Shown piece by piece: positions 44,253 to 55,951 of a stretch of 64,000 nucleotides of DNA. The DNA comes from Gambelia wislizenii. Taxonomy: Eukaryota; Chordata; Lepidosauria; Squamata; Crotaphytidae. Under the pieces are notes generated by a model. That model searched no databases. It was given only the letters and a program-made list of their open reading frames with translations, and was not told the origin of the DNA. Position 1 is the first letter of the stretch; every line of letters begins with the position of its first letter. The stretch covers positions 287,516,187 to 287,580,186 of the forward strand of contig JAUMIR010000001.1 of the NCBI GenBank assembly GCA_030847615.1, given 5' to 3'. The translations under genes were made by a program, and so were the position numbers.

Positions 44253-45901
44253 TGGAACAAATAATGGAATGTAATTTATTTATTTATTTATTTAAAAAAC
44301 ACTCTTCCATACAAACAAGGGAATATGTTGATAACACACAATCACAGAGAGTGTGAGTCTTCAGATGACAAGAAGCAATATAACTTAAAATACATGGCAA
44401 CACTAGAGGTAGCTTATTATGAATTGAATAGTAAAAACCCCTGAAAGTACAAAGAAGCATTGCAAATAAATGTCTAAGAACACAACATTAAAAAACAACA
44501 GTGAAATCTAAATATCCTTTACTTTGAAAATAAGCAAATCATCCTGCAGATTCTTGCTTTCATGATTAAATGTTACTTTCCAAATATTTATGTTCAAAGG
44601 TGTCATTTCACAGAAGAGATCTATTTAAAAAATAAAATAAGGGAGAGAGATATAGTTAAAGTTTAGGCTCGACTTCTAATCATTAGCAAATGAAAAACAA
44701 TTTGATTTCCTTACACTGATTTCCTTAAAATTGGTTTTAATGATGACTATATACCAAACCAATAAAGCCTAACAGGTTAGCTCAAAAGAAAGATAAAGCA
44801 CCTATGGGAAATAGGAAGGCATTGTGGGTTAGGTTTCCTATGGGGTTAGCAGCTGGTGGCAAAAATCAATGAGAGCCCTCAAAAACGAACTCCAGGGAAT
44901 TCAGGACTGTGTGTCCAAATAACTTGTTAGTGTCTACTAATAGGAAGTAGCCATGGAATATACAGCACCCAAACTTGACCTGTGGTACCTTACCTACTCT
45001 GGGACACCTTTCTCTGTGACTGATGGACAAACACAGTAATAGATAATTAAAAAACAAGGCTTTTGCTTGTCGCCTTTTGCACAGGTGATATGTATCACAA
45101 AGCAAAATGGGGAAAGTGCCAAGAATATTCTCTTTTTATCTCTTCATCTCAATATCTGTGTAATATTATGCTTTCTTCCAGACTGCTATCAGAAAGCCTC
45201 TTAATAAAACTGAATTGTAACATGCATGAATTTAAAGATCGCTTAAAAGGATAGGTTGCTATTGTAAGTGTTAACGTTTGCAAATTTTGTGGATAAGAAA
45301 TATGAGAATTTGTTTCTTTAATTCAGGGTGTGTTCTCTTTAATGCCAGAAATTATTTGAAAACTATGTGTTTGCTAAAATAAGAGGCATTACACCAACTG
45401 AGAGACACTTGTCTTTGCACTAAATGTGATTTCTGCCAATGTATGGTGTCTACTGTGATAAAATCTTTCCCTCAAAACCATCTGGCCAATGTAGTTCTTT
45501 TTCAGGTGAGAGGTACCCCCTTTCCCTCTCCATGAATCAAACCCCTTTGCTATCTGATGATGGGCTGTGTGACAGATCCCTTTACCCAGGCTGGTCCCAA
45601 AATCTCCAAGTCCCCAAGAATTCTGCCACTCACCCTGCCCTTGTTCCCCCAATTATTCCCTTCCTGGATTGGGTTGTTCGAGCCCTTTTAAATATGGACT
45701 TGTGGTTGTGTTGATGTGTGGGTTCTTTAGTTTTGGTATGCGTGCGTGACTCCAATTCAGGCTTGACTGACACCCAGGGACAGGTTTAAAACAACAACAA
45801 TAGATTTATTAAACACAATAGAAAAATATATTTAAAATTATGTTCTTTAGGCTTCCTAATATCAGAGGTAGTTCTCCCTTCATCCTCAGATCCAAAACTC
45901 T
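44253..45901. other. Unassigned sequence
   Basis: (TTTA)n at about 44275-44296. No gene or repeat family is recognised in this 1.6 kb. Confidence 0.5.
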
Positions 45902-46239
45902 GGAGATTTTCAGACAGGGGAAATAACCCCTGTGGATATCGGGAGAGAAACGGGGCTGTTCCACAGCCAGAGCTCCGTTTCACACACCCTGTCCTTCTCC
46001 CGATCTCCATTTGTTGTCTCTCCGTCCTGTTTGCATTTTTTCTTTCCGCTATTTTCTGCTATTTTTTACTAACAAAGAACTTTCATTAGTAAAAAGTAGC
46101 AGAAGGAAAATGCAAGATGGAGGGAGAATGAAAGGAGGTCGGGAGAAGGACGGGGATGTGTGAAACAGAGCACTGGCAGCGGAACAGCCCTGTTTCTCTC
46201 CCAATCTCCGCGGGTTTTCCCCCCTGTCTGAAAACCTCC
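45902..46239. mobile_element. 338-bp foldback element, TSD TCT
   Basis: GGAGATTTTCAGACAGGGG at the left pairs with 'cccctgtctgaaaacctcc' at the right; TCT flanks both sides (45899-45901 and 46240-46242). The arms pair almost throughout ('atatcgggagagaaacgggg' with 'cctgtttctctcccaatct'; 'tttactaa' with 'ttagtaaa' at the centre, about 46065-46090). No coding potential. Confidence 0.87.
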
Positions 46240-46742
46240 TCTGTCTCTTTAGCTCAATACCCCTGTAAGTTTTGGACCCTGTTTGTCTGAAATCACCATC
46301 TTGCCCGTGCCAACTTCCAGCCCTGTCTGAATCTGCTCAGAGGTAAGCCTCTGCCTTTTGAAACATGGTTTTCCCCACAGTCCCCTTCACAGTCTCTTCG
46401 AACTGTGATTGGCTGCCTGGAAGTCATGTGCTTGGCGCCTCCTTGGGCAGCAGATAGGAGAGGACAGGAAGGACATGTTTTAAGGCTTGTCAGTGCAGAG
46501 GCACGAGATTCAGCAAAGGGATAAGGCAAATGTGGGCCAAATCCCACATTTTAAAATCAGCTACTGATGTTATTGTTGACAGCACTGCATCACAAAAACA
46601 GGGAAAATGCCATGAGTAAATGGCCCCATGGTAGCCTGGAGAGGAAATGCAGAATGAAATGATAAGAAGTTGTATGAGAAGCAAACATTTGGCTGGCATC
46701 CTGCTAGGAATTCATGATGTAGACCAATGTATGTACAATGTG
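46240..46742. other. Unassigned sequence
   Basis: No gene or repeat is recognised. Confidence 0.45.
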
Positions 46743-46972
46743 ACATCAAAGACTTTCACGGCCGGCATCCATAGATTTTCCTTGTTTTTTTTCAGGCTGT
46801 GAGGCTGTGTTCTGGAATAGTTTCTTTCTGACGTTTTGCCTGTATCTGTGGCTGGCATTTTCAGAGAATCCTCTGAAGATGCCAGCCACAGATGCAGTTG
46901 AAATGTCAGAAAGAAACTATTCCAGAACACAGCCTCACAGCCCAGAAAAAAACCCAAGGAAAATCAATGTAT
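46743..46972. mobile_element. Head-to-head Penelope terminal-region inverted repeat
   Basis: The left half on the minus strand and the right half on the plus strand carry the same Penelope 3' region: hammerhead-like start, 'actattccagaacacagcc', 'tcacagcc' and 'ggaaaatc'. The centre is 'tcagagaatcctctga' at about 46861-46876. The left half also includes the true element end 'ggatgccggccgtgaaagt' on the minus strand. The plus-strand ribozyme-like core is at 46873-46907 (GAAATGTC, so C to T next to the core). Confidence 0.8.
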
Positions 46973-47799
46973 GTATGATTGCGCAGTTTAGAATGACGGT
47001 GTTGCACAATAGCTGAATTCTCAGGAAGGGAGCATTGTCATAGCTGTGACATTGAGACCATTGCACAAGCAGAGCGAGCAGAGTGGCCATTGTGCAACAG
47101 TCCCTGATGTGCAACAGGATAGCACTTTGCTGGACAGGCTGCCCTTGTGGCAATGACAGTGGAAAGAGAGGGAGGCAATGACCCCAAACAGAGACACAAG
47201 ACAAGAGTAATCCAGAATGGAGGGCAGTGAAACATCCGGGGTGCACTGCACTCAGCTGAAAATGTATCCCCACCTTTCATGGCACCCCTTGTGTGGTGGG
47301 AACCTCCCTTGGTGCAATGGAATATCTTTTGTGATGCCCCATAATGCAGTGGGAGCCCCTGATGCACAGTGGGACATCTTGTACAATGTCCTGTTGAGCA
47401 TCATTGCAATTCTCTAACACGGCTGAGTATCATGTCAGTGACGTAGCTCTGGTACTGTAAAGTTATGCATTGCAACTTTTGATGCATAATCTCTGTCACA
47501 TTTTGGAGTAGTGTGAAAAGCAGTGCCTAAAAGACAACTAGTGTATCTGGTTAGCTTCACTGACCATTGTCAGTCTGAAGTGGACCTGCTTTCATAGGGA
47601 CAGACTGCTTGGTCTATCAAAATTCCTGTTACAACTGTTACACAATTCTGGGCCATTTGAGAACTGCTAATATGAAGGTGCACACAAAACAATATGCCAG
47701 CATAGGAGCTCCAATACACAGATGTGTTGTATCTGTAGCATGTATACTGTAGCAATACACACCACATGTGGTCCCTGTATAATGGCATGGACAGAGAGC
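46973..47799. other. Unassigned sequence
   Basis: Bases 47060-47400 repeat 'gtgcaacag', 'cattgtgcaac' and 'gatgcacagtggga' type phrases, perhaps a worn internal tandem repeat. No coding feature is recognised. Confidence 0.4.
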
Positions 47800-47943
47800 C
47801 AGTGTGGTGGTGTGCTTCAGGAAGTGGACTGGGATTGGAAATTCTAGATTCTAGTCCTCACTGAATAATGAAACACACTGTGTAACCCTGGGACATTCAT
47901 TCACAGTCAGCCTTACCTACCTTGCAAGGTTGATGTTAGGATA
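47800..47943 (+). repeat. tRNA-derived SINE, 5' half
   Basis: 'agagccagtgtggtggtg' (A-box area), 'gattctagtcctcactgaa' (B-box area), 'gtgtaaccctgggac' and 'ctacctt.caaggttgatg' follow the order of a squamate tRNA SINE. It stops where the next TIR element begins. Confidence 0.6.
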
Positions 47944-48404
47944 ACAGAGCTCTGTTCACTTCCTGGAGTGAAATCCCGTGGATTTTCGCAAGAAGACGCA
48001 AGTGCAGAAAATTCAAAAATAAAAATAAAAACAACACAAAAAAGTGTCAGCAAGTGCAAAAACACACTTTAAAATGTACAAGTAACCTGGGGAGGGTCAT
48101 AAAAATGTGTCGCTTACCTGGATGTCCCAACACTTCTCACCTGGAAGTGTTCTGGCAGGGATTGCCCATTGATGCTAGAATCTCACCAGCGAAATGGGTA
48201 ACTTTGTTGCACACAGGAAAATCCATGACAGAAATGGAACAGGGGATCTATTGATGGCTTCTCTCATCAATAAAAAGCAGCACCTGTGGAATGGCAGCAG
48301 AACAGGTGCATAACGATTGTGGAATGACATAATCTGGTAAAGGAGCCCTTTTGTGATCTCCTGGTGTTGCTATAACGTCACTTTTGACATGTCTGATAAT
48401 CTCC
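47944..48404 (+). mobile_element. TIR element, GGACTTTATC superfamily, 5' truncated
   Basis: It lacks the left TIR and starts in the 'gagctctgttcacttcc' block. Then 'cactttaaaatgtacaagta', 'cttacctggatgtcccaac' and 'gatctattgatggcttctc' follow in plus order. The right end is GTCTGATAATCTCC. A TSD cannot be scored. Confidence 0.8.
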
Positions 48405-49864
48405 ATAAAAAGTCAATTAGTAACACTGATGCTGTAGTAGTACTATGTTGCTATGAAACACAGATGTGAGCTTTAACTATCCACATCCAGATCTATACTG
48501 CAGAGAAAATCTGTAGTAAAAATTATGAAATGGTTACTGTTTGTCCATCCATGCCCTCCCATTCCAACATAACCTAGGAATTTACATATGAATTACATCT
48601 AACCATGGTTCTAAATGTAATTTTGAGGTATGTGTTAGAAAATTGAATATACTCGATCTGTCTCAAGAGAGGAAATTGTTAAGTCATTGTGAGTGCTGGC
48701 AAGGGTTTATTTCACTGTTCATATATATATATGAACAAATCCTGATATATATATTTAGTCATTCAATTTGTGTACAACAAATACTATTTTGGCCCTGTCT
48801 TTCCTTTACAAGTTGTGAAAATGTATGGCATATGATTGTCAAAGTTCACTGTTGCGGTATTTCTTCATTCTTGTGGGAAAGAGGGGAGGGTGGAGAGAGT
48901 GAGAGGAATGAAGGACTTTTCATGTCTCTCAGATATATTGGCCTATTCTCCAAATGACAGGTTCCTGGCTGATCAACTATACCACCTGCTACTAAAGCTC
49001 AGTAATATTAGTCTGTGGAATGGTTTCATTCTCATCTCACACCTCAGAGATCTTGAGCTCAACCCCAGGCATCCCTTGTGTGTTTAAATCAGCTTAACGG
49101 CTCATACAGTGTGCTGATTTCCTTGTAGGCCTCTGTTTTCTCAAAAAGTGATCACCTTTTGCCAATGCCCTCAGGATTAAACAGGGCAGCCTGGTTTTTT
49201 CCCTTTCTGCATTGGCTATACCTTTGTAGTCAATAAAAGACTAACTAGAAAAGAATCAGCTGATGAGAGAATCAATCTTCTGGAAGCCTCCCCACAGTTT
49301 TCTCATCATTTTTTGTGCCGTCTGTCATCTCGGATTGTAAAATGGAAACCAAAACTCAGTATGTGGGAAGACTTTTAGTGCTCCTTGTTAACAAAAACAG
49401 TAAGACCAGGGGTTTTGATCTTATGAGTGTATGGGTAAACAGTAAGCTGTAAGTGTGCACTCTTGAAGTGGCTTTTCCCTGCTTCTAATGGAGACTTGCA
49501 AAGAATTATCAAAGAAGCATCACAAAAGGTCTCATAACATACTGGTGTGTAGATACCCATTCTGAGTAGGTCAGGTTAAATCTGAACTTCGTCAGTATAA
49601 CGGCACAGTGCAGTTGTACCATTTGCCACTGTACAAAAGCTGTATAAATGCAGAGGGGAGGGGAGTGCTATGCAGCAGCATATAGGGAGTTTGAAAGTTT
49701 GAATAGCTACGGGTATTGTAAAAGAGGCATTCCACTGGAGCAGCTGATTCAGTACCAAATTTAATGTGCTAAAAAAAGAGAATTCTAGCTTCTTTTGAAT
49801 GTTCTATAATATGTGAATTTTGCAGTTCCAGCATCTAGAGAGCTAGTGAGATCTACAGGCTAGA
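48405..49864. other. Unassigned sequence
   Basis: (TA)n near 48720-48733. No gene or repeat family is recognised over 1.4 kb. Confidence 0.5.
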
Positions 49865-50080
49865 CTCAAGTTTGAGACAAGAAGAGGAAGATCCAGGTTC
49901 TCCTCTCCACTGAATTATGGAACTCACTGGGTGTCCCTGGACCAATCCCATATTCTCTCAGCCTCAACTACCTTTCAGGGTTGTTGGGAAGATAAAATGG
50001 GGAGGAGGAGTTGGAGTCATCTCTCTTGAGCTCATGGGAGGGAAGAAACTAAGGCTTGTGTATAGGAGACAATAAAATAT
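49865..50080 (+). repeat. tRNA-derived SINE, worn
   Basis: 'agatccaggttctcctctcc' (B-box area), 'ctgggtgtccctggaccaa', 'ctcagcctcaactaccttt' and 'gggttgttgggaagataaa' in order, then 'gacaataaaata'. It is a diverged Sauria-like SINE. Confidence 0.6.
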
Positions 50081-50094
50081 GAATTGATGCACAG

Positions 50095-50690
50095 TGACGC
50101 CAATTTGCAGATGCTTTTATTTGTCTCCACCGTTTTTTTCAATACTGCAGGCATGCAAAATCATAAGTGTTTGATGTTCAAATGGGCATGCCTGTGTATC
50201 AAGATGGCGGGCACAAGTGAATTACTTGCATTTTTATTGTCACCAGTTGTGACTGCCGAACAATATTTTTTTAAAAAAAAGCAACTCCAAGGTGCAAAAG
50301 TGTGATTTTCCACTTAAATATACAGAAAAAAAGAGGGGGGGAAGGCTGTTTCATCACTTCAGCGCACAATTGCTATGGTGAAAATCCAACATGCCAGTTC
50401 TGGGTGCTTGCCTTGCCAGCAAGCTCTGCTCCCTGCGCAAGTCCGACCAATCAGCTTTCCACTTCCACTCTTATCGGGAATGTGCAGCAAAGTGAATCGG
50501 TTGTCCCAATGAGTGGGAATGCATATTTCCTTTGGAGTTTTTTTTTTTAATGGGAAAAGCCACAAAGGCTTTTTCCACTGAATATTTGGAATTTTTGTCC
50601 CCCTTCCTTCTGAATATGGCAAAATGATATGGGATCCCATTGGGGCAAAAGGTATTCTTGAATTCTATGAGGAGTATTTTTGCCATATAG
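50095..50690. mobile_element. Repeat of the GGGCTTGTCTA family
   Basis: Reverse-complement collinear with 41653-42225 over almost its whole length ('caaatgggcatgcctgtg', 'gcaaagtgaatcggttgtcc', 'attctatgaggagtatttt'). The terminal GGGG.TTGTC is not preserved at either end. Confidence 0.6.
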
Positions 50691-50916
50691 AAACAAAAAA
50701 CAAACAAAACACCCTTCTTTCAAGGAAGTCTCAGATTACTTTTAAAGATGTAGAATGAATCCCATAAGCCTTCTAAACTGGGAATAGGTAACATACTGGT
50801 TAAGCAAACTGAAGTTTCAATAATTTAAACCATCAGCATTACTATACAATATAAGTAAACAATTGCTAACAGACTAATTCAGATTTGACTGCTATTAATA
50901 TGTGGACTAATTCTTA

Positions 50917-51585
50917 GGGCTTGTCTACACTAGCCAAATACCCTGGCTTGCCCCTGTTTCAGAGCTCTGTAGTTCAAATGATGCAGAACATTTACCCAAA
51001 TCTGCCCCTGGGCAGTCCAAACAATCCCTGAGGTAGATACAGGGCCTGGAATGGGGGCAAGCTGGTATAGGGCCCTTTACCCCATTTTAAGATAATACCT
51101 GTTTTACTCTGTTTCCATCAGATTGGGCCCCGCGTGTCTGCAGGAACCTGTCCCAGAACGCCACTCCCCACCACCGCCACCAGCTCCCTGGCTCTTCCAG
51201 AGGCCAGGTGGGGTCCTGCAACATGTAACCGGGGCTGGTCACATGCAGGAGGCCTGTAGTCACATGTTGCGCAACCTCTGTCTGGCTTCCGCGTTAGTGA
51301 GAAAATGGTGGTGGCAGCTTCAGCAATGGACCAACATCCTGTTTGGATGCTGGCCCATTTTCTGCAGGTAACTTGGGGGAGGGGGGTCCTGGCCAGCCTG
51401 GAGACAGGATACACTGGCGGGGAGCCCCTTTATCCTGCCTGGTATCCTAACTCTTCCTTTGCCCTGATCAGTTTTTTGCCTGCTTCTTTGCCTCTGGGAT
51501 CACGGGGGTTGGCTCACCTTTGACATGCTGGAGAGGAGGAAAGAAAGAGAGAAAGAAGAGTTCTACATGTGGCCTTTAACAACTG
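50917..51585. other. Possible GGGCTTGTCTA element and a GC-rich stretch
   Basis: GGGCTTGTCTACACTAGCC at 50917 is a good family left end, but I could not find its partner. 51120-51500 is GC-rich with overlapping compositional frames. No gene is recognised. Confidence 0.4.
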
Positions 51586-51586
51586 A

Positions 51587-51806
51587 GGCTGCTGACACAG
51601 TTCAGAAATAATGCAGTTTCACACCACTTTAACAATCACGACTCCATCCTATAGAATCCTGGGATTTGTAATTTGTTGTGGCACTATATCTCTCTGACAA
51701 GGCTAAATATCTTACAAAACTACAAATCCCAGAATTCCATAGCATTGAGCCATGGCAGTTAAAACAGCGTCAAACTGCATTGTTTCTGCAGTGTGTCAGC
51801 AGCCTG
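51587..51806. mobile_element. hAT-like MITE (same family as 14061)
   Basis: Ends 'gaggctgctgacacag' and 'ctgtgtcagcagcctga'-like sequence are inverted, and 'gggatttgtaattt' pairs with 'aaactacaaatccc'. Confidence 0.82.
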
Positions 51807-53455
51807 AGTTGAAATCATTATTTACTATTCATATAATATCATGCCTGATGAAGAGATCTAATGGTCTTAAAAGCTTGCACACTTTTAATGCCTTTTTAAT
51901 TTGGCATAATAAAGGTATTAATGATGAGTTTCAGAATTTCTCTCATAGCAAACACTTTTGCCTGTGTTATTTTGACATGTAGCAGGTTCTTTAGACTTTG
52001 GCAGCACTCAGGATGAAAGCCAACCATCACAATCTTTTTTTTTTTAAATTTACTATGGCTGATACTTGTTAAATTTCTCTCTGCTAAACCCCACCTTGTT
52101 CAGGCCAGAATTTACAACAGAGATAAAAAAAATCCTCAAAAATCAGACCTTTCCCAGAGTTACTTTTTCCTGTCCCATGATAGTGTTCTTGTTGGAAACA
52201 AACTTCTTAAACAGTTTCCATAGAATAAGCTGCCTTTTTTTTATTGTTAATCCCAATATAATATGCAATGACATCAAAAGTTTCTTACTATTCGCTCCTT
52301 GAAATGTTCAGGCACTAGCATCCAATTATATTAGGCAGAGAAATCTTCCGTCTCTTGAGCATATATACCAAGTTGTGATTAAATTAAAACTGAATATAGA
52401 GTAGGTTTATACTGTGGGGTAGCTTTTGTGCATGCAAAGCACTCCTGATAAAAAGAGAGCTATCTGCATATGCATACAGTATCTCTAGGTACAGCTCAAT
52501 TAGTCTAAATTAGATGACTCATTTATTGGCTTCTAATGAGTCATGTACCACAGTGTGTACTAGTGGGTATTTACCAATACAGCTATCATACCACAAGCCT
52601 CATTGGAGACTAGTTGTCCAGGTGTTTCAATTCCAGCCTGGGTTCCCCTGGCAAAGGAGCAGAGAGTGAGGAATGTATCAAACAGGTCATTTTTACACTG
52701 GTGGGAAAAATAATGAATAATGTGTTACAGAGAGAAACCCACACACACACACAACAGAATGGGTAGAAATTAGCATTTACTCTGTGTAGCAATCAGTCCA
52801 GATTGTGGAAATAATGGTGTACCTGTCAATCAGATGTCTAAGCTGAAGCACTGCATGCATCAACATCATAGCATTGTCATGTGGAACTTTTAAGAACATT
52901 ATGTAAAAGAAATAGAAATGATTGCCTAAAAGTAGAGCCATTTTAGTATGCCTCTCTACACAAATTAAATAAAAGGAGGCTTCAGAAAGAATGGAAATGC
53001 CTGGGAGGGGGAGGGATACAATATCAGAAGGGAGGGGAAACAAAACATAACACAGGTTAGAGAACAAGGACATTCTATAACACAAAATGGCAGACAGATT
53101 ATAAATTAATTACAAACAGGTGAGGAAAAGGGTGATTGCACCAGACACATCCCTGGCCCTGGGATTTCAGGTTCAGAACTAGGCTGCAACGATGTTAAGC
53201 ATTCACTATAATTGTTCAGAGCATGTTATTGCAAAAACAAAACTAAACAAAACACACACACACACACAGACACATGCACAGTTGGAAATTATGGTTTCCC
53301 CAGGTTGGAAATCAAGTTTTCCAAGCTCTGTGCTGAACGTAGGGGTGGGTGGTGGGTTTTCCCCCAGCTTTGCATTTAATATTTTTGCAAGCACTGCTTT
53401 AAACAAAAATGGGAATTGTAGTCCAGCCAAAGAAAGTTTTCTTGCCCAAGATTTG
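51807..53455. other. Unassigned sequence
   Basis: (CA)n tracts at about 52739-52754 and 53252-53270. No gene or repeat family is recognised over 1.6 kb. Confidence 0.5.
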
Positions 53456-53660
53456 GGACTTTATCAGATGCACTAAATATGGCATCATAATGATGCCACA
53501 TAAATGAGAAAGGATGAACATATCAAATGGTGCATTTATGTCTTGTCCTTAAGCTGATCTATTTTATTGATGGCCCAAGCTGTCAATAGATCAGCTGTCT
53601 TGTTTTTTTGCCAGCATTGCCGGCATGTGTAACCTCGTGTCTTTTTTTCATGTATTTACC
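53456..53660 (-). mobile_element. TIR element, GGACTTTATC family, truncated
   Basis: The left end GGACTTTATCAGATGC is followed by 'ataatgatgccacataaatg', 'gatggcccaagctgtcaata' and 'gccagcattgccggcatgtg', the minus-oriented order. It stops at about 53660 without a right TIR. Confidence 0.8.
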
Positions 53661-53860
53661 TTGTGAATTTTATGAAGGGGAAGATGGTGGTGATGGCAGT
53701 AGTGATGAGGGTGATACCAAACTACCAAAGCAATCCTATGCACACAAGTCAATTTGGAAACAAGCTCTATTGATCTAATGAGACTTTTAAATGTTGAGAG
53801 AAGAAGGACGAGGATGAGTGTAGTGAGCAAAAGTGGAGGGAGAGGGAGAAAGAGGATGAA
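53661..53860. other. Unassigned, purine-rich towards the CR1
   Basis: No feature except a run of GA-rich sequence just before the CR1 terminus. Confidence 0.4.
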
Positions 53861-55066
53861 TCATAGAATCATAGAATTGCAGAGTTGGAAGAGACCACGA
53901 GGGCCATCCAGTCCATCCCCCCTGCCACGCAGGAAATCTTGATCAAAGCATCCCCGACAGATGGCCATCCAGCCTCTGTTTAAAGACCTCCAAGGAAGGA
54001 GACCCCACCACGCTCCGAGGGAGTGTGTTCCACTGCCGAACAGCTCTTACTGTCAAAAAGTTCCTCCTCATGTTGAGGTGGAATCTCTGTTCCTGGAGCT
54101 TGCACCCATTGCTCCGTGTTCCAGTCTCTGGAGCAGCAGAAAACAAGCCTGCTCCATCCTCAGCGTGACGTCCCTTCAAATACTTAAACAGGGCTATCAT
54201 ATCGCCTCTTAACCGTCTTTTTTCCAGGCTAAACATACCCAGCTCCCTAAGTCTCTCCTCATAAGGCATCGTTTCCAGACCTTTCACCATTTTAGTCGCC
54301 CTTCTCTGGACACGCTCCAATTTGTCAATATCCTTTCTGAATTGTGGTGCCCAGAACTGGACACAGTATTCTAAGTGAGGTCTGACCAAGGCAGAATAGA
54401 GTGGCACTATTACTTCCCTTGATCTAGACACTATACTTCTATTGATACAGCCCAAAATCGCATTGGCCTTTTTAGCTGCCGCATCACACTGTTGGCTCAT
54501 GTTCAACTTGTGGTCTACTAGGACTCCTAGATCCCTTTCGCACGTAGTCTCATTCAGCCAGGTCTCTCCCATCCTATATTTATGCATTTCATTTTTCCGC
54601 CCTAAATGCAGTGCTTTACATTTCTCCGTATTGAATTTCATTTTGTTAGCTTTGGCCCAGCTCTCCAGTCTATCCAGGTCATTTTGAATTTTGATCCTGT
54701 CCTCTAGGGTATTAGCTACTCCTCCTAATTTGGTGTCATCTGCAAATTTGGTAAGTATGCCCCTAATTCCCTCATCCAAGTCATTGATAAAGATGTTGAA
54801 TAGCACTGGGCCCAGGACAGAACCCTGTGGCACCCCACTGGTCACATCTTTCCAAGACGAAGAGGAGCCACTGCTGAGCGCCCTTTGGGTTCGGCTGGTC
54901 AACCAATTACAAATCCATTGAACAGTTAACTTGTCTAGCCCACATTTTACAAGCTTGTTTGCAAGATTGTCATGGGGAACCTTGTCAAAGGCCTTACTGA
55001 AATCAAGGTATGCGATGTCCACAGCATTCCCTTCATCTACCAAGCTGGTAACTTTATCAAAAAAAG
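53861..55066 (-). mobile_element. CR1 LINE, 3' part, RT largely intact
   Basis: On the minus strand the element ends with 'gaattctatgattctatg', the CR1 octamer repeat. Its 3' UTR is about 80 bases ('ggatggccctcgtggtctc', 'cttccaactctgcaatt'). The 5' end is truncated inside RT near FFDKVTSL at about 55066. Purine-rich sequence lies on both sides, so a target duplication cannot be told from background. Confidence 0.9.
53943..55066 (-). pseudogene. CR1 ORF2 reverse transcriptase, open from palm to C-terminus
   Basis: An uninterrupted frame of about 372 residues carries, in order, VDEGNAVDIAYLDFSKAFDKV (catalytic Asp in DFSKAFD), SGVPQGSVLGPVLFNIFIND, the catalytic FADDTK and LGVLVD. Then come YSALVRPHLEYCVQFWAPQ, KLERVQRRATKM and the terminal LEVFKQRLDGHLSGML. 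All RT catalytic residues in this part are present. The same frame stays open for a further 71 residues upstream in flanking sequence; those residues are not CR1. The endonuclease and the RT N-terminus are missing, so the copy cannot retrotranspose. The open frame suggests it is young. Confidence 0.9.
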
Positions 55067-55951
55067 ATGAGAGAGAGAGGGAACTGGGGATGCGGATAAG
55101 AAAGGATGGAAGACACAAAATCCACAGTAAGAACTGAAAAGAGAGAAGGAAGGAAAGAAGGAAGTTGGAGATGTGGAAAGGTGGGGGGAGAAAGATAAAA
55201 AAATTGGTATCTATGTGTTCTGAGTGGACGGAGAAGGAGAAAGAGGATGGAGGGAAGGCAGGGCAAAGACATTTAGCCAATCATTGTGGGGAGGAGATAA
55301 GAAGAAAAATGACAAGAAAGGGGAAGAATGAGAGGGAATGAGGCAGACTACAGAGAGGAGAGGAGAAAAAGAGAGAGCGGGAGAAATAGAATAAAAATAG
55401 GCATCAAATGGCTAAGTAGAGTTGAAGAAAAAAAATCCATACCAGTCTTTGTCCTAACCATGGTGCAGCCCTCATGCACCTCTAGTCAAGAAAGACAAGT
55501 GTACTCTACTTCAGCCATTTCGGGTGGCATGATGGAATGGGAAGAGAAATAGGAAAGTTAACAGCAGGGTAGGAAGAGCCACAACACAGCAATCCTGTAG
55601 TACAGTCTTCAGCTACTGCTGAGGCAGTGATTACTGAGGCAGTCCAGTATTTCCATGAACTGGCTTCTCCCTCCTATTGAGACCTGGAGCCTGGTGGTGG
55701 TTTCAGAAAATTTGAGAGAAGGAGAAAGTTGTCAGTTGGATTCACCGGAGAATCTGGAGTGGCTGCTCCAGAGTAGCCTCCAGCAGTGGGAACCTGGGGA
55801 ACACAGTGTAAAAATGTATTTTCTTTGCAAGACAGCACTCTTGCCCTGAGATTCCTCTTCTCAACAGAGGGGGGGGCATTGAGGAAGCATAGAGCCATCA
55901 GTACCAGTGATCTTAGAATATATTCTTACCTGAAACAAAATCAATATCTCT
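55067..55951. other. Purine-rich and unassigned sequence
   Basis: 55067-55400 is dominated by G and A (GAGAGAG, GGAAGG, GAAGGAA). The rest has no recognised feature. Confidence 0.45.

Noticed and set aside
54961..55200. Target duplication around the CR1 using 'ggagaaagaggatg' at about 53846 and 55237
   Set aside because: The second match lies about 170 bases beyond the CR1 end, and both sit in purine-rich sequence where such matches are expected.
53943..55280. 445-residue host protein
   Set aside because: Residues from about 74 on are CR1 reverse transcriptase; the head is flanking sequence read through by chance.
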